NCBI GenBank assembly: GCA_003255065.1
Contig: QAOA01000562.1
Location: 599,232-663,231, forward strand
Source of the DNA: Cercis canadensis
Taxonomy: Eukaryota; Streptophyta; Magnoliopsida; Fabales; Fabaceae
Length of the DNA: 64,000 bases
Direction of reading: 5' to 3'
How positions within the stretch are numbered: the first letter of the stretch is position 1; each line of letters begins with the position of its first letter. The notes beneath the pieces are model-generated. The model was not told the origin of the DNA. It did no database searches and saw nothing but the letters and a program-made list of their open reading frames with translations. Position numbers and translations under genes: made by a program. Positions 12,916-23,430 of the stretch are shown here, in pieces.

Positions 12916-14838
12916 TTACCAGTAGTCCTTACAAGAGCATGAGCCCTCATCAAAATGGTGGAAACGATTTCTGTCCCTTACAATGATCTTCCGATGGTAG
13001 AGCTTGGAAATAAATTTAATGGCCAAATGGCAATCATCACATACTCGCAGATTCTTAAAAATCCGGATGGGGGTTCCTGGAGCTGTGGCAAGAAGCCCAA
13101 AGGCAATTGCCAATTTCTCACTGTGAGTGGCTAATGCATTCTGTTTCTCCTGTTCAGCAAAATCTTGTATTGTTGAAGTTGTTAATGGCTCATATCCAGT
13201 ATATTGAAGCCTATCAAGTATTTCATCCAACATCTCATATATCTTGTTGGATTTCGGATGTGATTTGTCCCCAGCAACAAATTCATAAACTGCATTATCA
13301 ACTTCAATTGAGCTACTTCCTGGAACCTTGTGAATGTCTGCATTTCTCATCATCCTCCTCAAGTTTACAACCTTGTCCCATCTTTTTGCTTGGGAAAATA
13401 TATTTGACAGTAGCACATAATTCCCATCCACATTGGGCTCCAATTCAAGAAGATTTACAGTAGGTTCCTCTGCTAGTTCAACATTTTTGTAAATTCTACA
13501 AGCTCCAAGAAAGGCCCTCCACACTATTGCATCTGGTGCAAAGGGCATAGTCTTAATAAGTTCCCTGGCCTCTTGAAGGAGCCCTGCTCGCCCCAAAATG
13601 TCAACCATACACCCATAATGTTCAATCTTTGGAGCAACTCCATAAACATTAGTCATTGATTTGAAGTACTTCCATCCCTTGTCAACCAATCCAATATGGC
13701 TACAGGCACTTAATACACCTAGAAAGGTAACATCATTTGGTTTTAATCCTTCGGTTATCAAATTGGAGAAATATTCTAGTGCGAGCTCACCAAATCCATG
13801 ATTTGCAAGACCCATGATCATGACACTCCAAGTAAAGATATCCCTCTCATTCATGTTCTCGAACGTCTTCACTGAACTATCTATGTCTCCACACTTGGAA
13901 TACATGTCTAAAAGAGAAGTCCCCAGCTTCATGTCTATCTCAATTCCATTTCTCTCAATGTACTCATGAATCATCCTGCCCATTCCTAGGGCACCCAAAT
14001 TCCCACATGCAGATAATACACTGATTATGGTGATCCTATCAGGCACCACATTAGCTAGCTGCATATTATGAAACAACATCAATGCCTCATTAGATTGCTG
14101 TCTTTGTTTATTGGTAATGCCAAACGATTTCTGAGTTGACCCAACATCACCAAGTGAGGCATACCCATGAATAATGGTATTCCATGAAACCAAGTCTCTG
14201 TCAGGCATTCTGTTGAACAGTTCATGTGCCAATTTAATCTCCCCTATTCTAACGTACTCAGCCAACAAAACATTATATGAAACCAAGTCTGGTTTTTCCA
14301 TATGATCCAAAACCTTGCCTGCATCTTCTAAACAATCACATTTTGCATACATCTCAATAAGGGCAGTTTGGACAAACACATCTGGACCAAACCCAAGTTT
14401 CACCACAAGGGCATGTAGCTTTTGGCCATTTTCAGAATCCATTAGCCTCCCACAGGCTTGAAGAACCAACGAGAGGCTAAAACTATCGACCGAAACGTCA
14501 TCTTGAAGGCGCATTTGGAAGTAAAGGGTAACAGATTCTCGAGGCTTTTGAGCATTCAAGTAAGTGCGAATCATAGTGTTCCAAATAAAGGTGTCGGGCA
14601 GGGAAAACGAATCGAATATGGAACGAGCATAATGTAAATCACTGGGCGGAGAAAGCGAAACAACTGTGCTCAGGAGCTTAGCTTGAAGGAAGTTGTTACG
14701 CCAAGAACAGGTTTTGACGTAAAAGGCATGGACTTGAAGCAAGTGCTTTTGGCTGCTGGAGTCTTGGAGAAGGGATGCGATTCTCTGCTCTATGCTCTTT
14801 CTGGTGTGTTGTTGAAGAAGCTTAGAGCATAGTCGCAT
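12916..14838 (-). CDS. Pentatricopeptide repeat protein, PLS class, E/E+ and DYW domains
   Basis: Intronless 640-residue protein. Tandem PPR motifs run from about residue 70 to 440 (recurring WNTMI, DMYSKCG, ILSACG-type signatures), followed by an E/E+ region (WRAFLGACRIYKNVELAE..., KVPGSSSIEV) and a C-terminal DYW domain with HSEKLAIAFG (His/Glu zinc-site signature), CDDCH and the terminal CSCKDYW. DYW proteins act in mitochondria or plastids as site-specific C-to-U RNA editing factors; the repeats read the RNA and the DYW domain carries the deaminase. The RNA target cannot be read from sequence here. One motif near residues 225-250 is shortened (about 18 residues missing between GDVGSTQKSF and SNEAL compared with normal spacing), so one repeat may not bind normally. 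No clear transit peptide was judged. Confidence 0.92.
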   Translation of the reverse strand: MRLCSKLLQQHTRKSIEQRIASLLQDSSSQKHLLQVHAFYVKTCSWRNNFLQAKLLSTVVSLSPPSDLHYARSIFDSFSLPDTFIWNTMIRTYLNAQKPRESVTLYFQMRLQDDVSVDSFSLSLVLQACGRLMDSENGQKLHALVVKLGFGPDVFVQTALIEMYAKCDCLEDAGKVLDHMEKPDLVSYNVLLAEYVRIGEIKLAHELFNRMPDRDLVSWNTIIHGYASLGDVGSTQKSFGITNKQRQQSNEALMLFHNMQLANVVPDRITIISVLSACGNLGALGMGRMIHEYIERNGIEIDMKLGTSLLDMYSKCGDIDSSVKTFENMNERDIFTWSVMIMGLANHGFGELALEYFSNLITEGLKPNDVTFLGVLSACSHIGLVDKGWKYFKSMTNVYGVAPKIEHYGCMVDILGRAGLLQEARELIKTMPFAPDAIVWRAFLGACRIYKNVELAEEPTVNLLELEPNVDGNYVLLSNIFSQAKRWDKVVNLRRMMRNADIHKVPGSSSIEVDNAVYEFVAGDKSHPKSNKIYEMLDEILDRLQYTGYEPLTTSTIQDFAEQEKQNALATHSEKLAIAFGLLATAPGTPIRIFKNLRVCDDCHLAIKFISKLYHRKIIVRDRNRFHHFDEGSCSCKDYW

Positions 14839-17767
14839 TGTAATACTAAGAGTCCACGGTTTGGTTGGAATTTGGAAATTGGAATCAGAAACCTATAACA
14901 TCATTAGAATTCAGAAACTAGCTCTATTTTGGGTTAATGAAGTGAATCTATTGAGTTTGAGTGGCGTGGTATCAATCTAGTTCAATGGTCTTGTCCAAAA
15001 TAATAAAACAAAAATAAAATTAAGAGTAATAATTTCTCAAATATACATTTAAGTGTTAATTGACTTGGTTATGTTTATTTTTTCTTTGTTTACTAAAAGT
15101 TTGGAAATTTAACAAATTTATCAGGTAAAAATTTATTTAAACAAGTGCTTTGGCACTTTTCAATACTTCATACAAAAGGAGAAAAAAACACTGTGTTTTA
15201 GTCTATGCCAACGAGATCTATTCATCTTTTAAAAGGCTGCTGAGACAAACGTGAAATAGTCTGAACGATTTAGTTTTCACATCCTTAGCAAAGTGGCCAT
15301 GGATGTTTAAATCATTTGATCTCAAACTGAAACAGTTATGTAATCTGTGCTTCCAAATGATCAACGGAGACTGAATTTGATTTATTATTATTATCATTAT
15401 TGTTATTATAGATGAAACAAGATGCTATAAAATCAAAAGGGAGAAATCAGAGATTAGGGAAAGCACTTGTTGGGGTCCTCACTTTTTAAATTACTCTGCT
15501 AATGGTTTATTTTTCATCAACCATATCTATGATGTATATATAGGATTTTACGTAGATATATATGCAAATGGAAGTATGTTTGCCTTAGGTAAATTAGTGT
15601 GAAAAACAACTGCAAAAAGAGGCTAGCAGTCTAATATAATCATCATTTGAAAACAAACCCACATGACAGATTTCTTATGATATAATTAAGCACCAGATTC
15701 AGAAAGGTGAAGTGCTGTTAACACATGCTTGGCATAAAAAAAAGTTATTAACAGTAATTTGTGTAAATCTAGAGACAGACACAGAGTTATCATCTGGTTG
15801 AGCTTGTAAAACCTGAGTTACATAGTAACTTAGCTGTAGCTGACATGAACCTAACCTCAAATTGAGGTTAATAAGGTCACATAGAATTAATTAAGTTGAA
15901 CCAAGTCACTTTCAATCTAACCAGGCTCTGCCATAGCTATGATCAAGATTCCACTTCTGTAGCAGAACAGTGTTAATTAGATAGAATCCTTTTTCTTTTA
16001 CCTTTCTTTCCCTAATCAAACAACTGCTAAAGGAAAAGACAGTAGCAGAACACTTACATGTAGTCAGTGAAATGCCACTGGCAAATTTTTTTATTGTAAC
16101 TTCTATGATTTCCTTATGGAAGCTGCTTTTATAAAGTACAAGCTTAAGTTACATCCAAGTCACTTGGTAAAATCTGAGTTGCAAGTAGCTTTAAAGCAGC
16201 TGCAATTAAGTTGAACTCAAAATTAAGCTATTAATCTGATTAGGAGTAATTGGGTTGAACTCAAGGCAATTTGTATGGGTTTTTCCATCTCTATAATCCA
16301 GATTGCACTTCTGTAGCAGAATAGTGTCCTAATATTCCATGAGTACAACACTGTTCCCTCTTTATATTACTTCAAATAGATGCAATTTTCTTTTGTTAAT
16401 CAAAACAAAAAACTGCTGAAAAATCAGTAGTCATAGTCGATGTTGACACAAGGTGAAAATTTGGGCAATGAGCACCGTAGTTTGCTTCTAAAAGAGTTAT
16501 ATCAAACAGTTATATGTAGTGATAGAATTAATTAGATACATGTAACATCAAACAACATGGTCAAAAGGGGATGATGATTTTGTTGAAACAGAGAATTGAC
16601 AAGCTGTTCAACTGCTAGTAGCAATATTATAACTCGTACCATTACTTTTCTGAATTGAGTCACTTCTCTTTCTGGAGCTGTTTTGTACGTCCATTCAAAC
16701 TCAGTTTCAATTGCCTTTTTCTTTATTGGACATAGCGCATTTTTGGACCATCATGGAGCAAAAGTTATGGCACTCTGTTACTGATATTTTGATATGTGAA
16801 ATATATCTAGTCCATTATCTTGTATTGGCTTATCAACCTTTTATGCCTTGTATGTTGGTATTTTGGCCTCTATCATTCCACCAAAATGTGCATTTACCTA
16901 ACTTAATTGTCCAAATGAAACATAATATATTAGAATTATTTAATGCACGCCTTCTATATCTATGAGTCTAATGTCATCTCAATCAGTCAACCTGCATTTC
17001 AAATTTCAAAGATGTAGAGAAAATAATAGAGGTGGGGGGCGCTTCTGCTGCATAAAAGAAGCATCCAATCCAAGCATTAGTGGTATCTGCAGCTTTCATT
17101 TTCGCATGCCATTGCCTTCCAAATGCTTAAAGACAAAGAAGTTGCATAGAGAGGAAAGAAAGAGAGAAGAATGTTGGTATGTTTGTCCTTGTCATACATA
17201 ATTGTTCAATCAAGGCATAATGACGTCCCAAGATTATTCCTCCTTCTAAGCCTTGTCTTTTAGCTTTTTGCCCCCAATTCTTCAACTTCCCTTTCTCCAA
17301 ACAAAAAGAAAAAGTTAGAAGCGTATTAGAAAGAAAGGACTAAATCTAAAAGAAAAAAAAAAAAAAATCTCCAGACAAAGCCCACCAAAAAGACCCCACC
17401 ATCTTCAAAGCTTAAGAGGGCTTTAGGGACATGTTGGCAGAGCATCACTCAACTTATTATTCCTCCAAACACACCCTTCCATGTGCTAGTTCCGACATTC
17501 CCTTGGACTATTCCGCTAACCCTTTTCTCCTCTAGCAATGCTTTTGCCTCTTTGTACCGAAAAGAAGGAGAAATATGCTTTAGCCTCCTTCTCCCCATAT
17601 ACACAGGCTAAGGACTTGGTTAGATTGGCCAATCAACATCTTCTTTTTGGACTTTGCACCTTAGCTGCCGATTCTCGTTCCTTTTTAAAATCAATTTAGA
17701 ATTTTATCGAAGGATTCGACGTGAATAAATTATTTCCAAGTAGAAAATCTTAACCATGGGACTACCC
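14839..17767. other. Intergenic; contains a degenerate direct duplication
   Basis: No gene supported. Open frames at 16711-16965 and 16962-17201 have no recognisable domains. Two segments about 350 bp apart (roughly 15780-16060 and 16140-16440) share stretches such as 'cacttctgtagcag' and 'ttaagttgaac', suggesting an old tandem duplication upstream of the gene at 17871. Confidence 0.55.
15780..16440. repeat. Old tandem duplication, period about 353 bp
   Basis: The two halves share the same order of short matches: a 'gagtt(a/g)ca-agta-ctta' block, 'aattaagttgaac', 'caagtcac', then 'cacttctgtagcagaa(c/t)agtgt' at 15952 and 16305, then a 'taatcaaa--aactgct' block. Divergence is high with several indels. 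Confidence 0.45.
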
Positions 17768-17775
17768 TATATATA
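17768..17775 (+). promoter_or_regulatory. TATA box for the 17871 gene
   Basis: TATATATA followed by 'cacacg' lies about 100 bp before the ATG at 17871, good spacing for a ~70-nt leader. No competing gene explains it. Confidence 0.5.
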
Positions 17776-17870
17776 CACACGTAAAGCAATGCAAGGCTCC
17801 GTAGAGCTCATCCCTAGCTACCCTCTTGCTTTTGAAGCCCAAAGACTTGAACTTTGAGAGAAACTACATA

Positions 17871-18272
17871 ATGGGTAGGGAAAGCCATGACTCCACTGAT
17901 GTTCATTCTCATTCCTCCATTGCTCTGCTACAAGAGAGGTTTAGACAGTTGCAGAGAGTGAAGAAAATGAGGGAGGAGAGAGAGCTTTTGAAGGTTCTCA
18001 CTGAACCTAAACAATTGAATCACAATCCCACTACGAGTTACGAGCCAACAACGTTGTTTTTTCATCCTGAATTGGTCATCCCTTCAAGGTCACCACCTCA
18101 TGTTTCTCTCACGCTTTGGCCAACACCACTGGAGGACCACACAAGAAGCCCTGAGATCCCAGCCTCTATGACCTTTCGCTCCCCACATTCTCCGCAGGCT
18201 TCATGGAAGAACGTCTGTGAATGTGATCACTCTGACTCTGACTCTGGGGTTGATACTTCTCTTCATCTGTAA
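17871..18272 (+). CDS. Small plant protein of unknown function
   Basis: Intronless 133-residue protein starting MGRESHDSTDVHS; the frame is open further upstream but only without an ATG. I do not assign a family. Residues about 16-45 (ALLQERFRQLQRVKKMREERELLK) form a strongly charged, probably helical or short coiled-coil segment. The rest is Pro/Ser/Thr-rich with repeated SP and TP pairs (RSPPH, RSPHSP) and ends in a Ser/Asp-rich acidic tail (DHSDSDSGVD) before SLHL. No signal peptide or membrane segment is visible. A TATA box ~100 bp upstream and ordinary codon use support a real gene. The layout resembles small nuclear or regulatory proteins, but that is only an impression. Confidence 0.7.
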   Translation: MGRESHDSTDVHSHSSIALLQERFRQLQRVKKMREERELLKVLTEPKQLNHNPTTSYEPTTLFFHPELVIPSRSPPHVSLTLWPTPLEDHTRSPEIPASMTFRSPHSPQASWKNVCECDHSDSDSGVDTSLHL

Positions 18273-19393
18273 AAGAATCTATACTTTGCTAATGTACCAT
18301 CAAATGGGTAACTATAATATGATATTGATATCTAATGTTATGTCACACAATGGCCTCCATGATGGCTTGGCTTGAAGCTTTTAGCCTATCAGCAGCTTAG
18401 CTATCCTTGTTTGTGATTATAGTAGGAGGTTCAATGCCAAGATTTAATTAAAATAGCATTCATAGGAGGGCTGTAGAGAAATTTTGATGTGTCTGCATAA
18501 TATATGATCCATTTGTTTTGGCTTCTAGATTTGTTAACTTTCTCTGTTTTGTTCTATAATCTAGTTTCAGTTTATAACTTAGCAGCTAATTTAGTGTAAT
18601 CCTTTACTAGTTGTTTGAATTTGCATAGTTAGCAGAGTCGGCAAAAAATTTGTTAACACAAAGATAACGCGTTCAACTTTCAAACTTCGAAAGCGACAAT
18701 TTTGATTTGATATAAAGCTGACAGGGAGGCAAAAACTTGATAGACAGAGTCATCTGAGATAAACAAACACAAGAAATACAAGTACAGAAGATGAATCCAA
18801 AGCTCAATAAAGTACAGAAATTGTCTTTTATATATGTCTGTGTATGAGACAGCCTCCCAAATCGAACCTGCCTCAGTTATAATATTACATTTTGCAACTT
18901 TGCCAAATAGTTATTGTTATCTTTCGCTAATTGGAAGGAGCATTAAACTATTGCCAATTACCCATAAATAGATGGACATAGGTGAGCAGCAAGTTTCCTG
19001 TATTAAACCATGAATGTACAGCCAAAAATGAACAATATGAGTTTTATAGCTTTTAGGGGGGGAAAATATACCATGCTCACAACATAGTCATTTTTCTTTA
19101 ATTTTATTAAAATGAAATGTTAAAGTGTCATCTCCCATAAAGAGACGGTGGATTTGAATGCATACAAAATTGGCAGTGTAAATTATTCTGTGCGTTCATG
19201 CATTCAAAAGAATTTTCTCATCATGCAAACGCCTTGATCTCAACTTTCAAAAGATAGCATTCAAAGAGAACAAGTAAGCTTTATTGAGAGAAGGTTTAAA
19301 ATAGTAATTAGGACATTGAAAATCCATTCTGAAGATGGAGCATTAGAGGAATTCCTTGGTGGGGTATGTACTTTTGCATTTTATGATGTATTA
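18273..19393. other. Intergenic between convergent genes
   Basis: 3' flanks of the 17871 gene (plus) and the FAS1 gene (minus). AT-rich, with no domain-bearing frame or obvious repeat. Confidence 0.6.
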
Positions 19394-19873
19394 TCAAGTG
19401 TCATATTCAATTACTTGGTCAATGCCATGGCATTTGATCATGGAGCTCAAGCAAACATTGGCTGCAACTATTTGTGCATTGTTAAGAAAGAAATCCCCTC
19501 TCCCACGGTTGTGGATCCTCATCATTTTTGCATCAACCCCTGAGGGAACAAGGGTTCCAGTTGGAAAATGAGATAAGTCATTGAAGTATAGAGGCATTGA
19601 CATTGAATGGCTTAGTAAGAACTCCTCTATGTGATCAGCTGAAATGGAGTAGGCTGATAGTTCTCTATCATCTGGCATAAAAAAAGTTAAATCCCGAGAT
19701 GGCTCTGATGTTCCATTCAGCATCTGCAAAAGCATAGCGAATCCGTAGTAAGATTTTGATCTCATGTCCATGATTGCTGCTTGTAAGTCAGTGTGATTGA
19801 AGGGATGAATAGGGGACTTTGATTCTGTGAATCCAAAGAGAAAAAGAAGTAGAAACAAACACTGCAGACCCAT
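19394..19873 (-). CDS. Short secreted FAS1 (fasciclin) domain protein
   Basis: Single exon of 159 residues. I chose the ATG at 19873 because it places a classic signal peptide (MGLQCLFLLLFLFGFTES) at the N terminus; an ATG at 19957 would add 28 residues. After the signal peptide comes one FAS1 domain: HTDLQAAIMDMRSKSYYGFAMLLQMLNG, DLTFFMPDDRELSA (FAS1 H1 region), HIEEFLLSHSM and the NAQIVAANVCLSSMIKCHGIDQVI end (H2 region). It has no Pro/Ser arabinogalactan region and no GPI-anchor tail, unlike classical FLAs, so it resembles the small single-FAS1 plant proteins. Likely in the cell wall or apoplast with an adhesive or signalling role; not proven. Confidence 0.8.
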   Translation of the reverse strand: MGLQCLFLLLFLFGFTESKSPIHPFNHTDLQAAIMDMRSKSYYGFAMLLQMLNGTSEPSRDLTFFMPDDRELSAYSISADHIEEFLLSHSMSMPLYFNDLSHFPTGTLVPSGVDAKMMRIHNRGRGDFFLNNAQIVAANVCLSSMIKCHGIDQVIEYDT

Positions 19874-20931
19874 TATGAGAAAAGAGAAGTGGTGGTTGTT
19901 TGAAAAATTGAAAGATGGAGATAGAATTGGAGGTATTTGAAATAAGTAGGGAAACACAGAGGAAGCGTGGAGGAGATTTGGACCTTAAGGCAGGACACAA
20001 AAGCATGAGGACTTCATAAGTCACAACATTCTTCCAGAGAATGTTAAGTTTGAGGGTAGGTTATACACGAAGAAGCACTTTCTTGGAATTGGACTGCTGA
20101 GTGTAATATGCATGCAAAGCTTGTTTAGGGAGTGTTTCTAAAAAAAATTGGTGGGTTTGTATAGTTTGATTTCAGCAGGTTGTGAATTTGTGATTTTGTT
20201 TAAGCTTTTTGATACACCTAATCCAACCCATTCCAAGAAATGGCATTTCTTTCTTGAGGCAAAAATTTAAATGAGAAAAGTAAAAGCGATTAAAAAGAAT
20301 TAGTTTATTTGAGATCTTGACTTCTGCTTTAATTCTTTAGTTTCCTTGGGAAACGGGTCATCTTGATTCTTGATTCCTATGTTCAAAAGAAAATATGCTT
20401 AGGGTGGACCTACTTGTGCAAAGACCATCATAACCAAAATCTTTGTCAAAACTATTATTACGTAAGAGCATTGATTTGATCCACACAAAATTGAATTGTG
20501 GCTAAATCCATGTAACGTTCTGATAAATAAACTTTCTGTGACATATGCAATCCTCCAGTACTCTCAGTATGCAAGTCCTCGATGCATAAAAACTATAAAA
20601 TTTTGGGATCTCAATGAACGCTTAAACAATTACTACTTAATTTAGCCACAACAAAAGGGAAAGGTTTAGTATAACAATATCATAGAGATGGAGACATTCT
20701 AGAGAAAGCAAGTATCAAGTTACCGTGAGACTGAAGGAATGCATGTAGAACCGAAGCATGGTGTCTCAACCCTTAAAAAGGATGTGAGTCACTGTTATAT
20801 TCTGAGAGCTTTTCCCTTTTTGGCTGATATTATATTCTGAGAGCTACACTTATAAAATTTTGTCTCCTATGATGTGAAGGCTAGTTCCAGGTTAGATCCC
20901 AAGAAAGCTCCTGAAGAAGGTGATTTCTGCA
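19874..20931. other. Intergenic between divergent genes
   Basis: Shared upstream region of the FAS1 gene (minus) and the X8 gene (plus). A short repeated phrase 'atattctgagagct' occurs twice near 20797 and 20830. Nothing else recognisable. Confidence 0.55.
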
Positions 20932-21634
20932 ATGCTCAGAATTTTGATAGCTCTCCTCGTTTTGACAATAATGTCTGTTCAATCATCTGGTAAATCAGCA
21001 TTAGCCCTCTTTTCATTAAGTTTAACCAAATATGTACATCTATTGATTCATTCAACTTAACAATTTTTTAAAAAGGGAAAATTTTTAAAGAACAGATTTT
21101 ATTGTGCTCTGGTAACTTTTGTATTCACCACATAATGATGTAAGCAGTAAGCACTTGTTGAACACGAGTTATTGGGTAATTGCAGGTCAATTTCCAGAGT
21201 GGTGCATAGCAGATGAGCAGACCCCAGATGCTGAGCTGCAGAGGGCCATGGACTGGGCTTGTGGAAAGGGGGGAGCTAATTGCAAAAGAATACAAGTGAA
21301 CCAGCCCTGCTACCTACCAAATACAGTGAGGGACCATGCCTCTTATGCCTTCAATAATTATTATCAGAAATTTAAGCACAGAGGAGCTACTTGCTACTTC
21401 AAAGCTGCTGCTATTACTACTGATCTTGATCCAAGTAAGACCTCTATATAATGAATTTCTTCATAACACCGGTTAGTATCAACAATTAACTCACAAATCA
21501 GATTGGTCCCAATAATAAGATAGAAAGTACACTATCTAAATTGATTCAATGATATGCCACTGCAAAATGGTATCACTTATTCTATTTGTTTAATGACAGG
21601 TCATGGTTCATGCAAGTTTGAGTTTCTTCCTTAA
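20932..21634 (+). CDS. Secreted X8/CBM43 domain protein (callose-binding type)
   Basis: Three coding exons, 20932-20989, 21186-21434 and 21600-21634, join in frame to 113 residues. The first exon gives a signal peptide (MLRILIALLVLTIMSVQSS). The rest is one X8 domain: EWCIADEQTPDAELQRAMDWACG, the ANC, QPCY, ATCYF cysteines and the terminal GSCKFEFLP. The six-cysteine pattern, the WC start and the NNYYQ segment are typical of CBM43, which binds beta-1,3-glucan (callose) in the cell wall and at plasmodesmata. There is no catalytic glucanase domain and no GPI-anchor tail, so this is a free-standing single-domain secreted protein. All three introns' borders are GT-AG and the exon phases fit, which supports the model. 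Final function in this plant is inferred. Confidence 0.85.
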
Positions 21635-23297
21635 ATGAAGATTCAAGTAACTTCTCAGCCAGAAGGATGAAAAATAGGGGAAAGGAAAGAGTTTATTTAT
21701 TAATTTTTTGGTATGTGAAAATAGAGTGTGATTTACCTTCATTTTGTTTTTGTTGTAGAATGTGATGTACGTGAAAAAATTGTCTCTGAATTAAACCAGA
21801 GACAGTGTTGAAGAGAAATCATATTTTGCACTTACTATACAGGCTCTTTTTCTTTTGGGTAGGGGCCTAGGAGGAAGGTAGGTGTGGGGTTACTTTGACA
21901 AATAAAATTGACACATGGAAACGTATCATCCTCTGTGGTCCTCTTTTCATTCATATGGAGCTCTTAATCTGCGGGCATATCTCATTTCATCTTCTGTGGC
22001 TGTAATGTAATGTAATGTGCAATCTGTGAACATGCATGGAACACTGCCATGAAGTCCTCTGCACACAGAGCCACAGAGCTTCCATGCATATGTTTATAAA
22101 GGCCTGCAAGTCACTTTAAGATCAAACGCAATGCTGTCGTATGCCTTACATTCTATATTAAGGATATCATAACCCCAAAAAAATATGACTAGAGATAGAG
22201 AGTGAGCCATTCATTTTTTGTAACTATGAATCAACAAAACTTGCTACTTCTACCAAACCAACACGCGTCTCAACTCTCAAGTGCCCTTTCCTTTAACCAC
22301 ACCACAAAGTAAAATGTTAAAGAAAAGGTTGAGATTATTACTAAAGTTGGTGTTCTAATGTGAAAAAAATTCGGTGTTTAATTTAGTGACACATGATATG
22401 ATATTATGTATGAATCAGTCACAAAATTATCCATTGGATTGGCAAGGGACAAAGAGCAAAGTTTATAAATTTTTAAAGGTAAATTGAGCAAGTGCATGTG
22501 GTTAGTGGAATCAAGTAGTTGATACATAGTGGATCAGTCATAATCTTATCAGGATGTAATATAAAGAATTGGGCTTGTTTTGTTGGTGGCTTTGCGGATA
22601 GGTATGGCTAAGATGTGAACATGTGAACACCAACACAAACACAAACACAAACCTACTCGCAAATGGCCCACCACCACAAGAAGCATTTCATCAATCATCA
22701 ACAATCAACCATCAACATGACCTTAATGATTCCTTCATCCGCTTTGTCCCTTTTATGCTTTTGCTTAAGTTTTCAACAATCCACAATTGGCCAAACTAGA
22801 GAAACTCACCGTTTTCTTCTTTTTTCTCTTGTCGCATATTTTCTATGAAAAAGTAAACCTTTTTCTTAGAGCCACTCAGTTCCCCGGACTCGAAAAGAAA
22901 TGGTAAAAAAATTGCATCTTTTCTTTTGCAATTTGTTTGGTGTGGTCTAGGGCTAAAGAAATGGGGCATCATAACTTGAACCAATGCCACACCGTCCTTA
23001 AATGACCGAAATTAAGGCACTCCTTACCTTCTCAGATCCTTTCTAGGGAAGAGACTCTGTTACTTCTTCCTAGAAACGATAAAGAGGCTTTAAAAACCAC
23101 ATTTTTCTTCTCATTTTGGAGTCCTTAAATGCAGAACCAGAGGTGAGAGCAGACCCATTTAATGACCCATTTGTTGTCTTCGTCTGTACGTGTTCTCTGT
23201 CCCTTGCAGCCTCTAATTTTGACCACTTGGCACCTCTGCAGCAAAGCAGCTGAGCTCCATCATAACTATTTTAGAAATTTAGAGAAGAAACTAGAGT
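21635..23297. other. Intergenic upstream of the CASP-like gene
   Basis: No domain-bearing frame. Short simple repeats: 'gtaatgtaatgtaatgt' near 22003 and an 'acacaa' run near 22630. The right end is the promoter region of the gene at 23431. Confidence 0.55.
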
Positions 23298-23306
23298 CTA
23301 TATAAG
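23298..23306 (+). promoter_or_regulatory. TATA box of the CASP-like gene
   Basis: CTATATAAG lies 125 bp before the ATG at 23431; the predicted transcript start near 23330 would give a leader of about 100 nt. Confidence 0.55.
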
Positions 23307-23430
23307 TAGTGGAGAGCTCATGGTTGGTGTTCATATCTAGTACTTACTGGTTTGCCTTCTGGGTGTTTGAGGAATTGTCTTCCCCTGTTCTGTCTTCTTG
23401 TTTCTAAGTGTTTGATTTTAGAGGAGGAAA

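Noticed and set aside
16711..17201. Two adjacent small frames before the 17871 gene
   Set aside because: Composition unlike genes here and no domain; more likely promoter-region sequence.
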